64,000 nt of DNA from Chloroflexota bacterium (GTDB lineage: Bacteria > Chloroflexota > Anaerolineae > B4-G1), in NCBI GenBank assembly GCA_024232355.1, contig JAAEPW010000906.1:5644-69643 (forward strand), written 5' to 3'. A program made the position numbers and the translations under genes. Position 1 is the first letter of the stretch. Each line of letters starts with the position of its first letter. This document shows positions 45,327 to 54,992 of this stretch, piece by piece. The notes under the pieces were generated by a model. The model made no database searches. It worked only from the letters and a program-made list of their open reading frames with translations, and had not been told where the DNA came from.

Positions 45327-46295
45327 ATGTCTCATCTGTGTCAGTGCCACTGCTACTGCGCCTAGTACGCCCGCGTCATCGCCCAATTCCGCCCTCACGA
45401 TCCGTACCGCCTGAGCCGACGTCGGAAACGCGTGGCGGTTAATGGCACGCCGGACCGGCCCAAAGAGCATTTCTTCAATGTGGGTCACCCCACCGCCGAT
45501 GACAATGAGTTGTGGGTTGAACAAGTTGACTAGGGTAGCTATCCCAATGCCCAGATAATTCATCGCTTCGGTCAGAATGTGTTTTGCTTCTGCATCTCCC
45601 TGGTTGGCCGCTTTGGCAACCAGCTTGGCGGTGATGCGCTCCGGATTGCCTCCTGCTAGGTCGACCATCAGCGTTGGCACGCCACGGGCCACGCGCTCGC
45701 GAGCTTTGCGCGCGATGGACGTGCCGGAAGAGAGTGTTTCCAAACACCCTCGATTTCCGCAGCCACAAAGCGGTCCGTGAGGAACGATCGTGATGTGACC
45801 GATTTCGCCCGCTATCCCACAGATACCATAGTAGGGTTTTCCGTCGAGGATTATCCCGCCGCCAATACCGGTGCTGACGGTGACATAGATCATGTGTTTC
45901 GTTCCTCACCCAGCACCAAAGCGATGCTCACCTAGTGCTGCTGCGTTGGCGTCGTTATCCATAAAAGTTGTGATGCCTAATTCCGTTTCAATCAGTTGCT
46001 TGAGAGAAACGCGATCCCATCCCGGAAAATTGGGCAGAGTCACCAATACGCCCGCCTCGACGTTTACAGGACCGGGAGCGCCGAGCCCCACGGCCGTTAT
46101 CTCGGTTGTCTCCACCCCTGCCAGAGCCATCACCCGGCGAGCGGCGTTCAGCATACGATCGATGACCGCTTCCAGGCCCTCGGCCGCGCGGGTCTCGCGG
46201 TAATCGTGAGCGATGATGTCCCCTGTGCTATTGGCCAGAGCCGTGCTAATTTTAGTGCCGCCCAAGTCGATGCCAATGATGAGTTGCTCAGACAC
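45318..46295 (-). pseudogene. ROK-family sugar kinase (glucokinase-like), interrupted by in-frame TGA
   Basis: The gene encodes 325 codons plus one internal TGA at 45908-45906 (HRFGAG, stop, GTKHMIYVTVS). Both sides share one frame and are normal ROK sequence: GIDLGGTKISTALAN at the N-terminus, DNDANAAALGEHRFGAG, VSTGIGGGI and the zinc motif CGCGNRGCLETLSSG. Relatives have Arg or Lys at the stop, so CGA to TGA is the simplest change. GTG 46295 has GGAGG 7 bp upstream. Converting glucose to glucose 6-phosphate would be lost if the stop is real. Confidence 0.85.
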
Positions 46296-46367
46296 TGGTG
46301 TACCTCCACACATCTTGTTGCTTTACGTGCTTTGTATATTATAGAGCTTTTGCTATGTCAAGCCAAC

Positions 46368-46396
46368 TTGACGTTTGAACACAAATATGCTATATT
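46368..46396 (+). promoter_or_regulatory. Promoter of the cold-shock gene
   Basis: TTGACG (46368-46373) and TATATT (46391-46396) are 17 bp apart. This predicts a start near 46403 and a leader of about 127 nt, long as in many csp mRNAs. Confidence 0.7.
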
Positions 46397-46438
46397 TATG
46401 CTGTAGGACGCAGTGAGTTCAGGTAGCGATGTTCATCC

Positions 46439-46467
46439 CACCCGGGCTTATGAAGCCAGGGTGTTTT
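46439..46467 (+). promoter_or_regulatory. Hairpin in the csp leader
   Basis: CACCC-G-GGCTT (46439-46449) pairs with AAGCC-A-GGGTG (46453-46463), with one internal mismatch and an ATG loop, followed by TTTT. It could be an attenuator or an RNA thermosensor; it is only a predicted structure. Confidence 0.45.
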
Positions 46468-46529
46468 GTGTATATGCCTCCTCTGGAACCATGCTAACCT
46501 ACGTAATATAACAAAAAGGAGTCAATAAA

Positions 46530-46739
46530 GTGGAAAAAGAACAAGGGATGGTCAAGTGGTTTAGCAACCAAAAAGGTTACGGATTCATTACGCGTGATGC
46601 TGGTGGGGACGTGTTTGTCCATCATTCAGCCATCATGAGTGATGGATTCCGGACGCTCGATGAGAATCAACGAGTTGAATTCACCGTCGAGCAAGGCACC
46701 AAAGGTTTGCAAGCCACTAACGTCACCAAATTAGACTAA
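46530..46739 (+). CDS. csp: Cold-shock domain protein
   Basis: This 69-residue protein is a single OB-fold with RNP1 KGYGFITRD and RNP2 VFVHHSAI, typical RNA chaperone size. The C-terminal half has [21 protein letters not shown] and ends ATNVTKLD. The start is GTG 46530, with AAGGAG 8 bp upstream. A perfect-palindrome terminator lies about 145 bp beyond the stop; the sequence between contains no gene I can support. Confidence 0.93.
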   Translation: MEKEQGMVKWFSNQKGYGFITRDAGGDVFVHHSAIMSDGFRTLDENQRVEFTVEQGTKGLQATNVTKLD

Positions 46740-46882
46740 ATGCAGGGTGTCCAAAGTGGCCGTGACTACAAAGTAGCCCCGGCTACAATCTAGAGGAGGT
46801 AGTGAGCGTAAAAGTTGCACGTTAGAAACTAGAGTTATAGTGTAACCGGAGCGCGTTAGAAGAGTTGTTTTCAACTAATAGT

Positions 46883-46916
46883 ACCGTCGCTGGTATATAC
46901 CAGCGACGGTCTTTTT
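46883..46916. terminator. Terminator, perfect 28-bp palindrome
   Basis: 46883-46910 is self-complementary (arm ACCGTCGCTGGTAT) and followed by CTTTTT. It sits between csp and the convergent chelatase gene. Confidence 0.9.
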
Positions 46917-46929
46917 ATTCCCTGGTTTT

Positions 46930-48992
46930 TCAGAACGTTTGCTCCGCCAGTTCATCCCGTACTGTCTGCAACAATATCTCGGCCTTTAACTCGGCCAGCG
47001 TATAGCAGGGAGCTTCCAAGTGATCGGCCAAGGATTGTGCCAATCCCTGGTCAAAGGCCTCGTGTTCCATGTTGATCACCAACGAACGAATGTGGGCCTG
47101 GGGGAACGTTTCTGCGATACGATAGGCTTCTTCCTGGGGAGGGAGATTCATCATCGAGACGTTGCCTGCGCCATCGGTGAGCAACACCATCAATGGCATC
47201 AAGTCGGGGTGCTGACGTAATTCTTTGATGATGACCTCGTGAGCAGTCTGCAACCCAGCAGAAAGAGGAGTCTTGCCACCCACGGGGATATCAACCAACG
47301 CTCGCCGCGCCAACTCGACGCTGTTGGTAGGTGGGAGCACGACGCGGGCATTATTTTTCTGAAAAACGACCAACCCCACCCGGTCACGCTGTTGGTATGC
47401 ATCCGTCAGCAGCGACATCACGGCCCCCTTTGTCGCGTGCATACGCTCGGCCACGGCCATAGACCAGGACGCATCTACGACGAAAAGCACCAAGTTGGCC
47501 GCGCGGCGCACGCGTACTTTGCGCCGATAGTCGCTGGAACGCAGTGCCAAGGCTGGACCATCGTCACGCCGGCGCTCTTCCTGAAAAGGCGCAGCAGCAC
47601 GAAGTGTGGCGTCAAAGGCCAGGTCGGTGGGATCGCCGGGAGAAGGACGAGACTGGATGTAGCGCCCGCGTTTGCGGTCGGTGCGGGTCTGGCTGCGACG
47701 GCCACCACTGGAACGGGTCAACCGGTCGAGGGGCGTATCCAGCCGGCGCGGTGCAAATGTTTCACCGACGGCGGCTTCCTCACCGTAATCCCACCAAGCA
47801 CCCTCAGAGGGCCACTGGGGAATGGTCTGTAGTACCGGTTCCCGCGCTACCTCAGTTTGTTCGGATGGCTCCTCGTCACCTATTTCTCCCGAGTGGCTTT
47901 TTTTTTACCCGTCATTTCGACAGGGGCGTCGTTCTCTTCCTCACTGTCATCCTCGACCGGGTTTTGGGCGCGGGCCTCGGTCAGTCGGTCCGAAAGGTCG
48001 CCCATTGTAACTTCTGCCTCTTGGAGCGGATGACGTTTTAACCGATGCGGTAGCGCCAGTTCGGCAGCCAGCAAAATATCGTGGTCACCCAGGTGGGTAC
48101 GTCCTTCGTAGGCGGCGTGAGCGCGGGCAGCTTTGAGTACTACCAGATCGGCACGGTGACCATCCACTCCCAACTCACTCATCATTGTCGCGATGGTCGC
48201 CAGGTCCGACTGGGTGTACTTGACCTTGGGCAGGAGAAGGCGGGCCTGAGCGATTTCCTCTGACAGGTCCTGTTCTTTGCTGTCCCACTTGGTACCGAAA
48301 TCATCAGGATCGGCCTCATAGGCCAGGTTCCACTCCATAATGGCCATTCGGGCAGCCGGGTCGCGGATGCCCTGGATGTCTACACAGAGGGCAAAGCGGT
48401 CGAGTAATTGGGGACGCAGGTCTCCTTCCTCCGGGTTCATCGTGCCCACGAGGATAAAGCGAGCGGGATGGCTAAAAGAGATGCCCTCCCGTTCCACAAC
48501 GTTGATCCCCATTGCTGCTGCATCGAGCAGCAGATCCACGACGTGATCGTCCAGCAGGTTGACCTCGTCCACGTAAAGAACACCCCGGTTGGCCGCGGCG
48601 AGCACTCCTGGGTCAAAGTGCCGCTCTCCCTTTTGGATAGCGCGTTCGATATCCAACGTGCCCACGACGCGGTCTTCGGTTGCGCTGACGGGCAGATCTA
48701 CGAAACAAGTGCGCCGCTGATCCCGCGGCAACTCTTCGCCTGTTCCGTTTCGTTCCAGGCACTCGGTGCACCACGACGCCGGTTGGTCGGGATCACAACC
48801 GAAAGAGCAATCGGCGACCACCTCAATCTCGGGCAGCAGCGCGGCCAACGCACGGGCGGCAGTCGATTTTGCCGTGCCACGCTCGCCTCGAATGAGCACA
48901 CCCCCGATCTGAGGATGGATCGCATTGAGTATCAGTGCGCGCTTCATACGATTTTGTCCTACAATAGCAGTGAATGGGTAAATAGTTGGCAT
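46930..48992 (-). CDS. chlD: Fused ChlI-ChlD-type (putative Co/Mg chelatase) AAA+/VWA protein, read through a -1 frameshift
   Basis: The first frame (48992-47880) encodes a 370-residue AAA+ ATPase: Walker A GERGTAKST (36-44), a Cys cluster (C-F-G-C-D and C-T-E-C), Walker B GVLYVDEVNLLDD and sensor VGTMNPEEGDLRPQ. It ends by a TAG shortly after an acidic linker. The -1 frame then encodes a Pro/acidic linker and a VWA domain with MIDAS DASWSM (46930-47721 and just upstream). Joining them at the A9 run (47906-47898) gives about 687 residues, the normal length of ChlD-like putative cobaltochelatase subunits. ChlD with ChlI and CobN/ChlH inserts metal into tetrapyrrole rings. Confidence 0.87.
47898..47906 (-). 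promoter_or_regulatory. A9 slippery site for -1 frameshift in chlD
   Basis: On the coding strand, GGT-AAA-AAA-AAA-GCC lets paired tRNA-Lys slip back one base and read on as AGC-CAC-TCG into the VWA frame, while normal reading stops 18 nt later at TAG (47882-47880). No strong downstream hairpin or close internal Shine-Dalgarno is visible. Confidence 0.65.
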
Positions 48993-49094
48993 GTTATTTT
49001 TTCACCTCGTATCCCATTATACCGCAATCGCGGAGGAAAACAACGCACGATGCATTCGTGCTTTCGATCCGTTGGGAAATCCTGAATGGGGCAT

Positions 49095-49123
49095 TTGCCC
49101 CCTCGCACCGCTTGGAGTATACT
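49095..49123 (+). promoter_or_regulatory. Promoter of the methyltransferase pair
   Basis: TTGCCC (49095-49100) and TATACT (49118-49123) are 17 bp apart, about 40 bp before the start. Confidence 0.5.
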
Positions 49124-49161
49124 ACTTACTAACGAGCATTGTACAGAAAGGGATGTGATAA

Positions 49162-49860
49162 ATGTCGGATCACAGAGAAATCTACCGCAAACAAGCCAAC
49201 GAGTACGAGTTTTTGGTATCCCGTGAGGATCATGAGAAAAATCTTCCGAGGGCACTTGATCAGATCCGGTCGTTTGACGGTCTGGACGTGGTCGAGTTAG
49301 GTGCGGGTACGGGTAGATTAACGTGTATGATGGCTCCGTTGGTCAAGATGATCATAGTCAGTGACATTTCGCGCCACATGCTAGATGTGGCGGTCGCCAA
49401 GCTGGGAAAAATCGGCTTGCAAAACTGGGCGGCGACCGTCACCGATAACCGCGCTTTGCCAGTAGCCGATCAAGTTGCAGATATTTCTATCGTCGGTTGG
49501 AGCCTGGGATACTTTACCACTTGGTACGCGGAATCGTGGCGTAAAGAGATTGGCCAAGCCCTGGCGGAAATGAAACGGGTACTGCGCCCCGGCGGGACAG
49601 TCGTCATCCTGGAGACGTTGGGCACGGGATCGGAAAAGCCGTGTCCACCAAATGATGCCTTGGCTGCATATTATGCATGGCTGGAAAACGAACACGGCTT
49701 TTCTTCGACCTGGATTCGGACGGATTATCAATTCGAGTCGCTTGCCGAGGCGCAAGAGTCGATGCGATTTTTCTTTGGTGATGAATTTTCGGATCGGATC
49801 GGTAGAGAAAATTGGGTGATTCTCCCCGAATGTACGGGGATCTGGTGGCTGACCGTTTGA
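49162..49860 (+). CDS. SAM-dependent methyltransferase, copy A
   Basis: This class I methyltransferase of 232 residues has SAM motif I VVELGAGTGRLT, a motif II-like ALPVADQVADISIVGWSLGYF and a post-motif helix EMKRVLRPGGTVVILETLG. Its substrate is unknown. The paralogue at 49892 is closely similar along its whole length, including the starting residues (HREIYR) and the C-terminal ENWVILPECTGIWWL. The two are a recent tandem duplication. Confidence 0.88.
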   Translation: MSDHREIYRKQANEYEFLVSREDHEKNLPRALDQIRSFDGLDVVELGAGTGRLTCMMAPLVKMIIVSDISRHMLDVAVAKLGKIGLQNWAATVTDNRALPVADQVADISIVGWSLGYFTTWYAESWRKEIGQALAEMKRVLRPGGTVVILETLGTGSEKPCPPNDALAAYYAWLENEHGFSSTWIRTDYQFESLAEAQESMRFFFGDEFSDRIGRENWVILPECTGIWWLTV

Positions 49861-49891
49861 TGCACGAATACAAACGAAAGGAACGTAATCA

Positions 49892-50587
49892 ATGCCAGAT
49901 CATCGAGAAATCTACCGCACGCAAGCTAGCGAGTACGATCTGTTGGTGACACGCCAGGATTATCAAAATAACATTCCTCGGGCGTTAGGTCAGATTCGGT
50001 CGATTGATGGTTTGGATGTGGTCGAATTAGGTGCGGGTACGGGCCGGTTGACGTGTATGATGGCTCCGTTGGCCAAGGCGATCCTGTTCAGTGATATCTC
50101 GGACCACATGCTAGATGTGGCGACCACAAAGCTGGAAAAAACCGGCTTGCAAAACTGGATGGCGACCGTCGCCGATAACCGCGCGTTGCCGGTAGCCGAT
50201 CAAGTTGCAGATATCTCGATCTCTGGCTGGAGCCTGGGTTATTTCACTTCCTGGAATGCGACCTCGTGGCGCAAAGAGATTGGGCAAGCACTGACAGAGA
50301 TGAAGCGGGTGCTGCGACCTGGTGGGACGATCATAATCTTGGAGGGGCTGGGTTGGGGGACAGAGACACCACGCCCAACCGATGCCTGGGCCGCATATCA
50401 TGCCTGGCTAGAAAAAGAATACGGCTTTTCTTCAACCTGGATTCGGACGGATTATGGGTTCGAGTCGCTTTCAGAGGCTCAAGAGATGACACGATTTTTC
50501 ATTGGTGACGCGCCTGCGGATCGGGTTGGTAGAGAGAATTGGGTTATTCTGCCCGAGTGTTCAGGAATCTGGTGGTTGAACACTTGA
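49892..50587 (+). CDS. SAM-dependent methyltransferase, copy B
   Basis: Tandem paralogue of copy A (231 residues), with the same motif I and GWSLGYF region. Changes cluster near 50250-50420 (NATSWRKEIGQALTEMK, GLGWGTETPRPTDA), the part that usually shapes the acceptor site, so the two copies may differ in substrate. It lies 31 bp after copy A and 29 bp before a small helical protein gene. Confidence 0.88.
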   Translation: MPDHREIYRTQASEYDLLVTRQDYQNNIPRALGQIRSIDGLDVVELGAGTGRLTCMMAPLAKAILFSDISDHMLDVATTKLEKTGLQNWMATVADNRALPVADQVADISISGWSLGYFTSWNATSWRKEIGQALTEMKRVLRPGGTIIILEGLGWGTETPRPTDAWAAYHAWLEKEYGFSSTWIRTDYGFESLSEAQEMTRFFIGDAPADRVGRENWVILPECSGIWWLNT

Positions 50588-50616
50588 CGCGCGAATACAA
50601 ATAAAGGAGTTTACCT

Positions 50617-50988
50617 ATGGCAGACGAACACACGGCCGACGAGTCCTGGCGTGAAGTTGGTAAGCAATTTCAGACGCTAGGCGAGGGTTTGGCGCAGGCT
50701 TTTCGCACGGCTTGGGAGAGCGAGGAAAATCGTCAATACGCGGAAAATATGAGAACGGGCTTGGAATCGATGGTGGATCACGTTAGCCGGGCCATCCAAG
50801 ATGCTTGTGATTCACCCGAGGGGCAAAGGGTGCGCAGCGAGGTGGACAGAGCTACCCAATCTGCTCTCACGGCGGGTGAAAAGGCAATACAAGATGCCCA
50901 GCCTCACTTGCTCTCTGCTTTGAACTATGTCAATGACGAGATCCAGAAAATTATCGTTCGAATGGAGCCAAAAGAGCCAACGGATTGA
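50617..50988 (+). CDS. Small acidic helical protein of unknown function
   Basis: This 123-residue protein is acidic and almost entirely helical by pattern (EVGKQFQTLGEGLAQAFRTAWES, GLESMVDHVSRAIQDACDSPEG, SALTAGEKAIQDAQPHLLSALN). Long amphipathic helices resemble apolipoprotein-like or LEA/phasin-like proteins, but I assign no family. AAAGGAG precedes the ATG. It may be co-transcribed with the two methyltransferases. Confidence 0.6.
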   Translation: MADEHTADESWREVGKQFQTLGEGLAQAFRTAWESEENRQYAENMRTGLESMVDHVSRAIQDACDSPEGQRVRSEVDRATQSALTAGEKAIQDAQPHLLSALNYVNDEIQKIIVRMEPKEPTD

Positions 50989-51015
50989 GCGCTCCGTAGA
51001 CGGCCCGAGGATAAA

Positions 51016-52680
51016 GTGAACAAGGGACATAAAAGGATGGCAACTATGGAACCCAATCAAGGCTCTGTGCTGGTCGTTGATGATAATCAGCATGTCCGTA
51101 AAATGCTCTCTCACTATCTCAAGCGACTGGATCACAATGTCTCCATCGCAGAGGATGGGCGTCAGGCGTTGGAATTGGTGCGAGTGCAAGAGTTCGACTT
51201 GGTGCTCCTTGATATCATGATGCCAGAGATGAACGGTTATCAGGTGTTGGAGCATCTCAAAGCTGACCCTGAATTGCGTCACATTCCGGTGATCATGATC
51301 TCGGCGATGGACGAGTTGGAGAGTGTGGTCAAGTGCATCGAATTGGGGGCGGAGGACTCGCTGTCTAAACCGTTCAACCCCGTAATGCTGCAAGCGCGGA
51401 TTGGCGCCAGCTTGGAAAAAAAACGATTGCGCGACCAGGAGCAAGCATACGCGGAAGAACTCGCAGTGATGCAGCGCATCGACCGCGAGTTGAACGCCAC
51501 CCTGGACGTGAACCGTGCCATGCGCATCACACTGGAATGGGCCATGTACCGGTCGGGCGCTGACGCAGGATTGATCGGTATCATCGAGGAGGACGGTATC
51601 CAGATTATGGCATCTCAGGGTTATGACGCGGAGCTGGCTTCCTACCAAGACGCTCGATTGCCTGTCGAACTGTCGGCGATCCAACAGACGATCCAAAGTG
51701 GGCAGCCGCAATGTCTGGGTACTACAGAGGTGCAGGATGACGATCAGATGCAGTTCACTGGCGGTATTCTGACCGCAACTCGAAGCCAGATCGTTGTTCC
51801 CATTCAACGTGAGGAAAAGGTCATTGGACTGTTCTTGTTAGAGAGCACTGTGCCCGAATGCTTTAGTGCTGAGGCTTTGGGCTTTCTCACCCGCCTGAGC
51901 GATCACGCTGCCATCGCCATTTCTAACGCCCAACTGTATGCTGCCGTGGAGGCCGCCAATATCGCCAAGAGCGAATTTGTCTCCTTTGTCTCTCACGAAC
52001 TGAAAACGCCAATGACGTCTATTCGGGGGTACTCGGATATATTGGTCAAGGGTGCTGTCGGGCCGGTCAACGAGTCTCAGACTCACTTTTTGAACATTAT
52101 TCGCTCCAACGTGGACCGGATGACGGTGCTGGTCGGCGACCTGGCTGATGTCTCGCGGATCGAGGCCGGACGTCTTCGCCTGGATTTCAAGGCAATCTCT
52201 TTGGTCGAGATTGTGAAGGATGTGATCGAATCGGCTCACACGCAACTGGAGAAAAAAGAGTTGACCCTGATCCAGCACGTTCCGGATGATCTGTCTCCAG
52301 TGTGGGCTGACCGTATGCGCTTGATTCAGATTCTCACCAATATGGTGAGCAATGCGTACAAGTACACATCTCAAGGTGGACAGATTACGATCCGCATCGA
52401 AAAGGTAGCAAATCAGTGGGACCCGGATGGTGCGCCAAAAGTTGTGCATGTGGCCGTGGAGGACAATGGCATTGGCATCTCTCCTGATGATCAGGTCAGC
52501 ATCTTTCAAAAATTCTTTCGTTCGCCAGACCAAAAAGCGCGCGAATCTCCTGGAACTGGCCTAGGGTTGAATATTACCAAGAACCTGGTCGAGATGCAAG
52601 GTGGGCGTATTTGGTTCGAGAGCGAGTTTCGCCAGGGGACGACCTTTCACTTTACTGTGCCTGTGGCGGAGATGGACTGA
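51016..52680 (+). CDS. Receiver-GAF-histidine kinase
   Basis: This 554-residue protein starts with a receiver (D22/D23 pocket, phosphoacceptor Asp66 in LVLLDIMMPEMNGY, Lys in DSLSKPFNP). A GAF-like domain (~150-300), HisKA with His in VSHELKTPMTSIRGY and HATPase_c (NMVSNAYKY, DNGIGI, GTGLGLNI) follow. The receiver-first layout suggests a phosphorelay or feedback sensor. GTG 51016 has GAGGA nearby; ATGs at 51037 and 51046 are alternatives. It is related to the kinase at 23174. Confidence 0.9.
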   Translation: MNKGHKRMATMEPNQGSVLVVDDNQHVRKMLSHYLKRLDHNVSIAEDGRQALELVRVQEFDLVLLDIMMPEMNGYQVLEHLKADPELRHIPVIMISAMDELESVVKCIELGAEDSLSKPFNPVMLQARIGASLEKKRLRDQEQAYAEELAVMQRIDRELNATLDVNRAMRITLEWAMYRSGADAGLIGIIEEDGIQIMASQGYDAELASYQDARLPVELSAIQQTIQSGQPQCLGTTEVQDDDQMQFTGGILTATRSQIVVPIQREEKVIGLFLLESTVPECFSAEALGFLTRLSDHAAIAISNAQLYAAVEAANIAKSEFVSFVSHELKTPMTSIRGYSDILVKGAVGPVNESQTHFLNIIRSNVDRMTVLVGDLADVSRIEAGRLRLDFKAISLVEIVKDVIESAHTQLEKKELTLIQHVPDDLSPVWADRMRLIQILTNMVSNAYKYTSQGGQITIRIEKVANQWDPDGAPKVVHVAVEDNGIGISPDDQVSIFQKFFRSPDQKARESPGTGLGLNITKNLVEMQGGRIWFESEFRQGTTFHFTVPVAEMD

Positions 52681-52884
52681 GGGGCGGTCCACTGTATTCC
52701 AAAGGCAGAACCTAGAACACAGATTCAGACAGTCAAGTCGCATTCGATTTTTCGGCATGGTTCAAAAAACCTAGTTTTTGAGCGAAAAACACCTTGACAA
52801 TTTGATCCAAACCTTCGGTTGCGAGATAGGGGCGAGGAACGTTTGTTCTATAGCTGTTCAGTTGGCTTCTGGATGATATCGGCT

Positions 52885-53721
52885 CTAGGCGTCAGGGGGG
52901 TAGCCGAGCGCTTCCAACCAGTCATCTGTTTCGCGTCCGTCGGGCGTGTAAATCTTGATACCGGCTCATTGGAAGGGACTCGTGCCAGCTCGCTTCTTTC
53001 TCTTGAAGACGTGCATAATGAATCACAAGATGCACAGGTTCAGGAAATTTTGCGCCGTCCTCTTGCACCGGAAACTGCGCTTAACGCGCAAGTAGGGCTT
53101 GAGTATGCTGTTGATCGTCTCGGCGGCGCAACTGGTACGAATCGTCCCCTCCAAGATGGTGAGTAACTGCTCGGCCAACTTGCGGGCCTCATCGTCGGCG
53201 GCGACAAGGTCGGACAGCAATTCTTGAGCATACGTTGCTTGGTCAGTGAATTGTTTGTGGCCATTGACCAGAGCGCGGTTGAGACGTCAGGACTTGGCAA
53301 CTGTGGTCTGAAAGAACTCTTGGTCTACTGAGTTAGGGAAGGCACGAGCCAGCCGGCGTTGCCAGGGGACAAGTTGTACCTCAGGCCAATCCAAAAATAT
53401 CAGCATCTCGTCATACTGGTTTTCCAAGCTAGTCACCAGTTTTTTCACACGGGGATGATCCAGTTGACGCAGGCTCTCGAGCGTTTCATCGAGGAGCCAC
53501 TGATTGATTTCGCGATCGCGAATCTCCCCCGATCGCGAATCTACGATTTCTAGAGCATCGCATAGACAGCCATACCAGAAGAAAAGTTGGTCGCTCATCG
53601 GCGTCTGCCCATTTCTCAAAACCCTCTTCGCTCTAGGGCTTGTCGACCTGTTTCTCGTATTATGAAGAACGCCGCAGGAGTTTTGTGTTTTGGGCGCTAT
53701 CAAGCATGTGGTCACTCTCAC
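52885..53721 (-). pseudogene. Transposase C-terminal remnant with three in-frame TGA codons
   Basis: One minus-strand frame runs from 53721 to TAG at 52887-52885, broken by TGA at 53289-53287, 53025-53023 and 52968-52966. Text typical of a transposase C-terminus is intact around the stops: CAAETINSILKPYLRV, FKRKKRAGTSPFQ, and KIYTPDGRETDDWLEALGYPP. The lack of frameshifts implies fairly recent decay. The N-terminal catalytic half is missing. IS family is not identified. Flanks (52681-52884 and 53722-53860) hold no gene and no terminal repeats that I can pair. Confidence 0.7.
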
Positions 53722-53862
53722 GGCTCGGATGGGTGTCAGGTCTGGTCACTACGATATGGCAGAATTGTACGTGTAGGCTCTGCTTTCACAAAACGCTAGG
53801 CCAAGTCCGCCACTTTTGACCTTTTTCACCATTTTTTGTCCAGTCACGATAGCCCCAAGCGC

Positions 53863-53891
53863 TTGACAAAAACCGCAAAGTATATTATATT
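53863..53891 (+). promoter_or_regulatory. Promoter of the ferritin gene
   Basis: TTGACA (53863-53868) and TATATT (53886-53891) are 17 bp apart. The AT-rich stretch down to 53918 could hold a Fur/PerR operator, but no consensus box can be confirmed. Confidence 0.75.
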
Positions 53892-53932
53892 CAATACAAA
53901 TTAGTAGATATTATAAATAAGGAGATGTGACA

Positions 53933-54445
53933 ATGTTAAGGCAAACAGTTCAAGACGCAATGAACACACAGATCAAGAACGAACTCGACTCGGCCTACCT
54001 GTACCTCTCGATGGCGGCCTACTGCGAATCGATCAACCTGCCGGGCTTTGCCCACTGGATGCGCATGCAGGACGAAGAGGAAAGAATACACGCAATGAAA
54101 TTCTACGACTTTATCCACGAGCGTGGCGGTCGCGTGATTCTCCAGGCGCTCGACCAGCCAGAGGCCGAGTTCGAGTCACCGCTCGATGTTTTTGAAAAAA
54201 CACTCGCACACGAGCAAAAAGTGACGGCACTAATCAACGATCTCTACGCGCTGGCCATCGAGGAGAAGGATTACGCCAGCCAAATCTTTTTGCAGTGGTT
54301 CATCACAGAGCAGGTCGAAGAGGAAGACAACGCAAGTCAGGTCATAGACACGCTGAAAATGATCGGAGATGATCAACAAGGTCTTTTGATGTTGGATCGA
54401 GAGTTGGCCGGGCGTGCAGCTCCCCAAGTGAACGAAGGCGAGTGA
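53933..54445 (+). CDS. Bacterial non-haem ferritin
   Basis: This 170-residue four-helix protein has ferroxidase ligands in the expected order: [15 protein letters not shown] (E), [14 protein letters not shown] (E and H), [12 protein letters not shown] (E) and a C-terminal helix. It oxidises and stores iron. ATG 53933 has AAGGAG 8 bp upstream; GTG 53927 is less likely. It has its own strong promoter and lies next to a Fur-family regulator gene, a plausible controlling partner. Confidence 0.92.
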   Translation: MLRQTVQDAMNTQIKNELDSAYLYLSMAAYCESINLPGFAHWMRMQDEEERIHAMKFYDFIHERGGRVILQALDQPEAEFESPLDVFEKTLAHEQKVTALINDLYALAIEEKDYASQIFLQWFITEQVEEEDNASQVIDTLKMIGDDQQGLLMLDRELAGRAAPQVNEGE

Positions 54446-54457
54446 TTCTATTCTGAA

Positions 54458-54488
54458 ACGAGGCGAGCCTGACATAGGCTCGTCTCGT
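54458..54488 (+). terminator. Hairpin after the ferritin gene
   Basis: ACGAGGCGAGCC (54458-54469) pairs with GGCTCGTCTCGT (54477-54488) over 12 bp with one G-U. No T run follows, so termination is uncertain. Confidence 0.55.
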
Positions 54489-54552
54489 TCATTGTAGGCT
54501 CATTCCGACAGGTTCTTGGATCAAGGCCAGGCTCAAGGAAGGAGGATACACA

Positions 54553-54981
54553 ATGCCCAGCATAGATGATCTTTGTACGCAATTAAGGGCCCAAGGTCGC
54601 CGGGTAACCCCCCAGCGGCGGGCCATCATTCAGGTGCTGGTGAAAGACAAAGACACGCACCCAACCGCCGAGCAGGTTTTCGCGCGCGTCCAAGGTGTGA
54701 TGCCCGACATGTCACCAGCCACGATTTACAACACGCTGCGCGAGTTGGTGGAAATGGGCGTGCTGTCTGAACTAGAGCTAGGGCTGGGAGGGCGGCACTA
54801 TGATTTAATCATGGCAGAGCACGCGCACTTGGTCTGCATAGGCTGCAAGCGCATTGAAGACGTGGACTATGACCACGGAGCGTTGGCACTGCCGACCGAG
54901 CACGCGCACGGCTTCCGAGTGATCGATCACAGGGTCATCTTTCGCGGCTATTGTCCCACATGCGCTCTTGCATCCAATTAA
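54553..54981 (+). CDS. Fur/PerR-family transcriptional regulator
   Basis: This 142-residue regulator has a winged-helix DNA-binding domain (RVTPQRRAIIQVLVKD, MSPATIYNTLRELVEMGVLSEL) and a dimerisation domain. CIGC and CPTC form the structural zinc site. HYDLIMAEHAHLVCIGC and CKRIEDVDYD hold the regulatory metal ligands. Position beside ferritin and upstream of rubredoxin, rubrerythrin and SOR genes suggests a PerR-like peroxide role or an iron role; which metal it senses cannot be told from sequence. Confidence 0.9.
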   Translation: MPSIDDLCTQLRAQGRRVTPQRRAIIQVLVKDKDTHPTAEQVFARVQGVMPDMSPATIYNTLRELVEMGVLSELELGLGGRHYDLIMAEHAHLVCIGCKRIEDVDYDHGALALPTEHAHGFRVIDHRVIFRGYCPTCALASN

Positions 54982-54992
54982 AACAGGGGCTC

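Noticed and set aside
53886..53932. PerR/Fur box before the ferritin gene
   Set aside because: The stretch is AT-rich and partly symmetrical, but no match to a 15-bp PerR or 19-bp Fur box is good enough to report.
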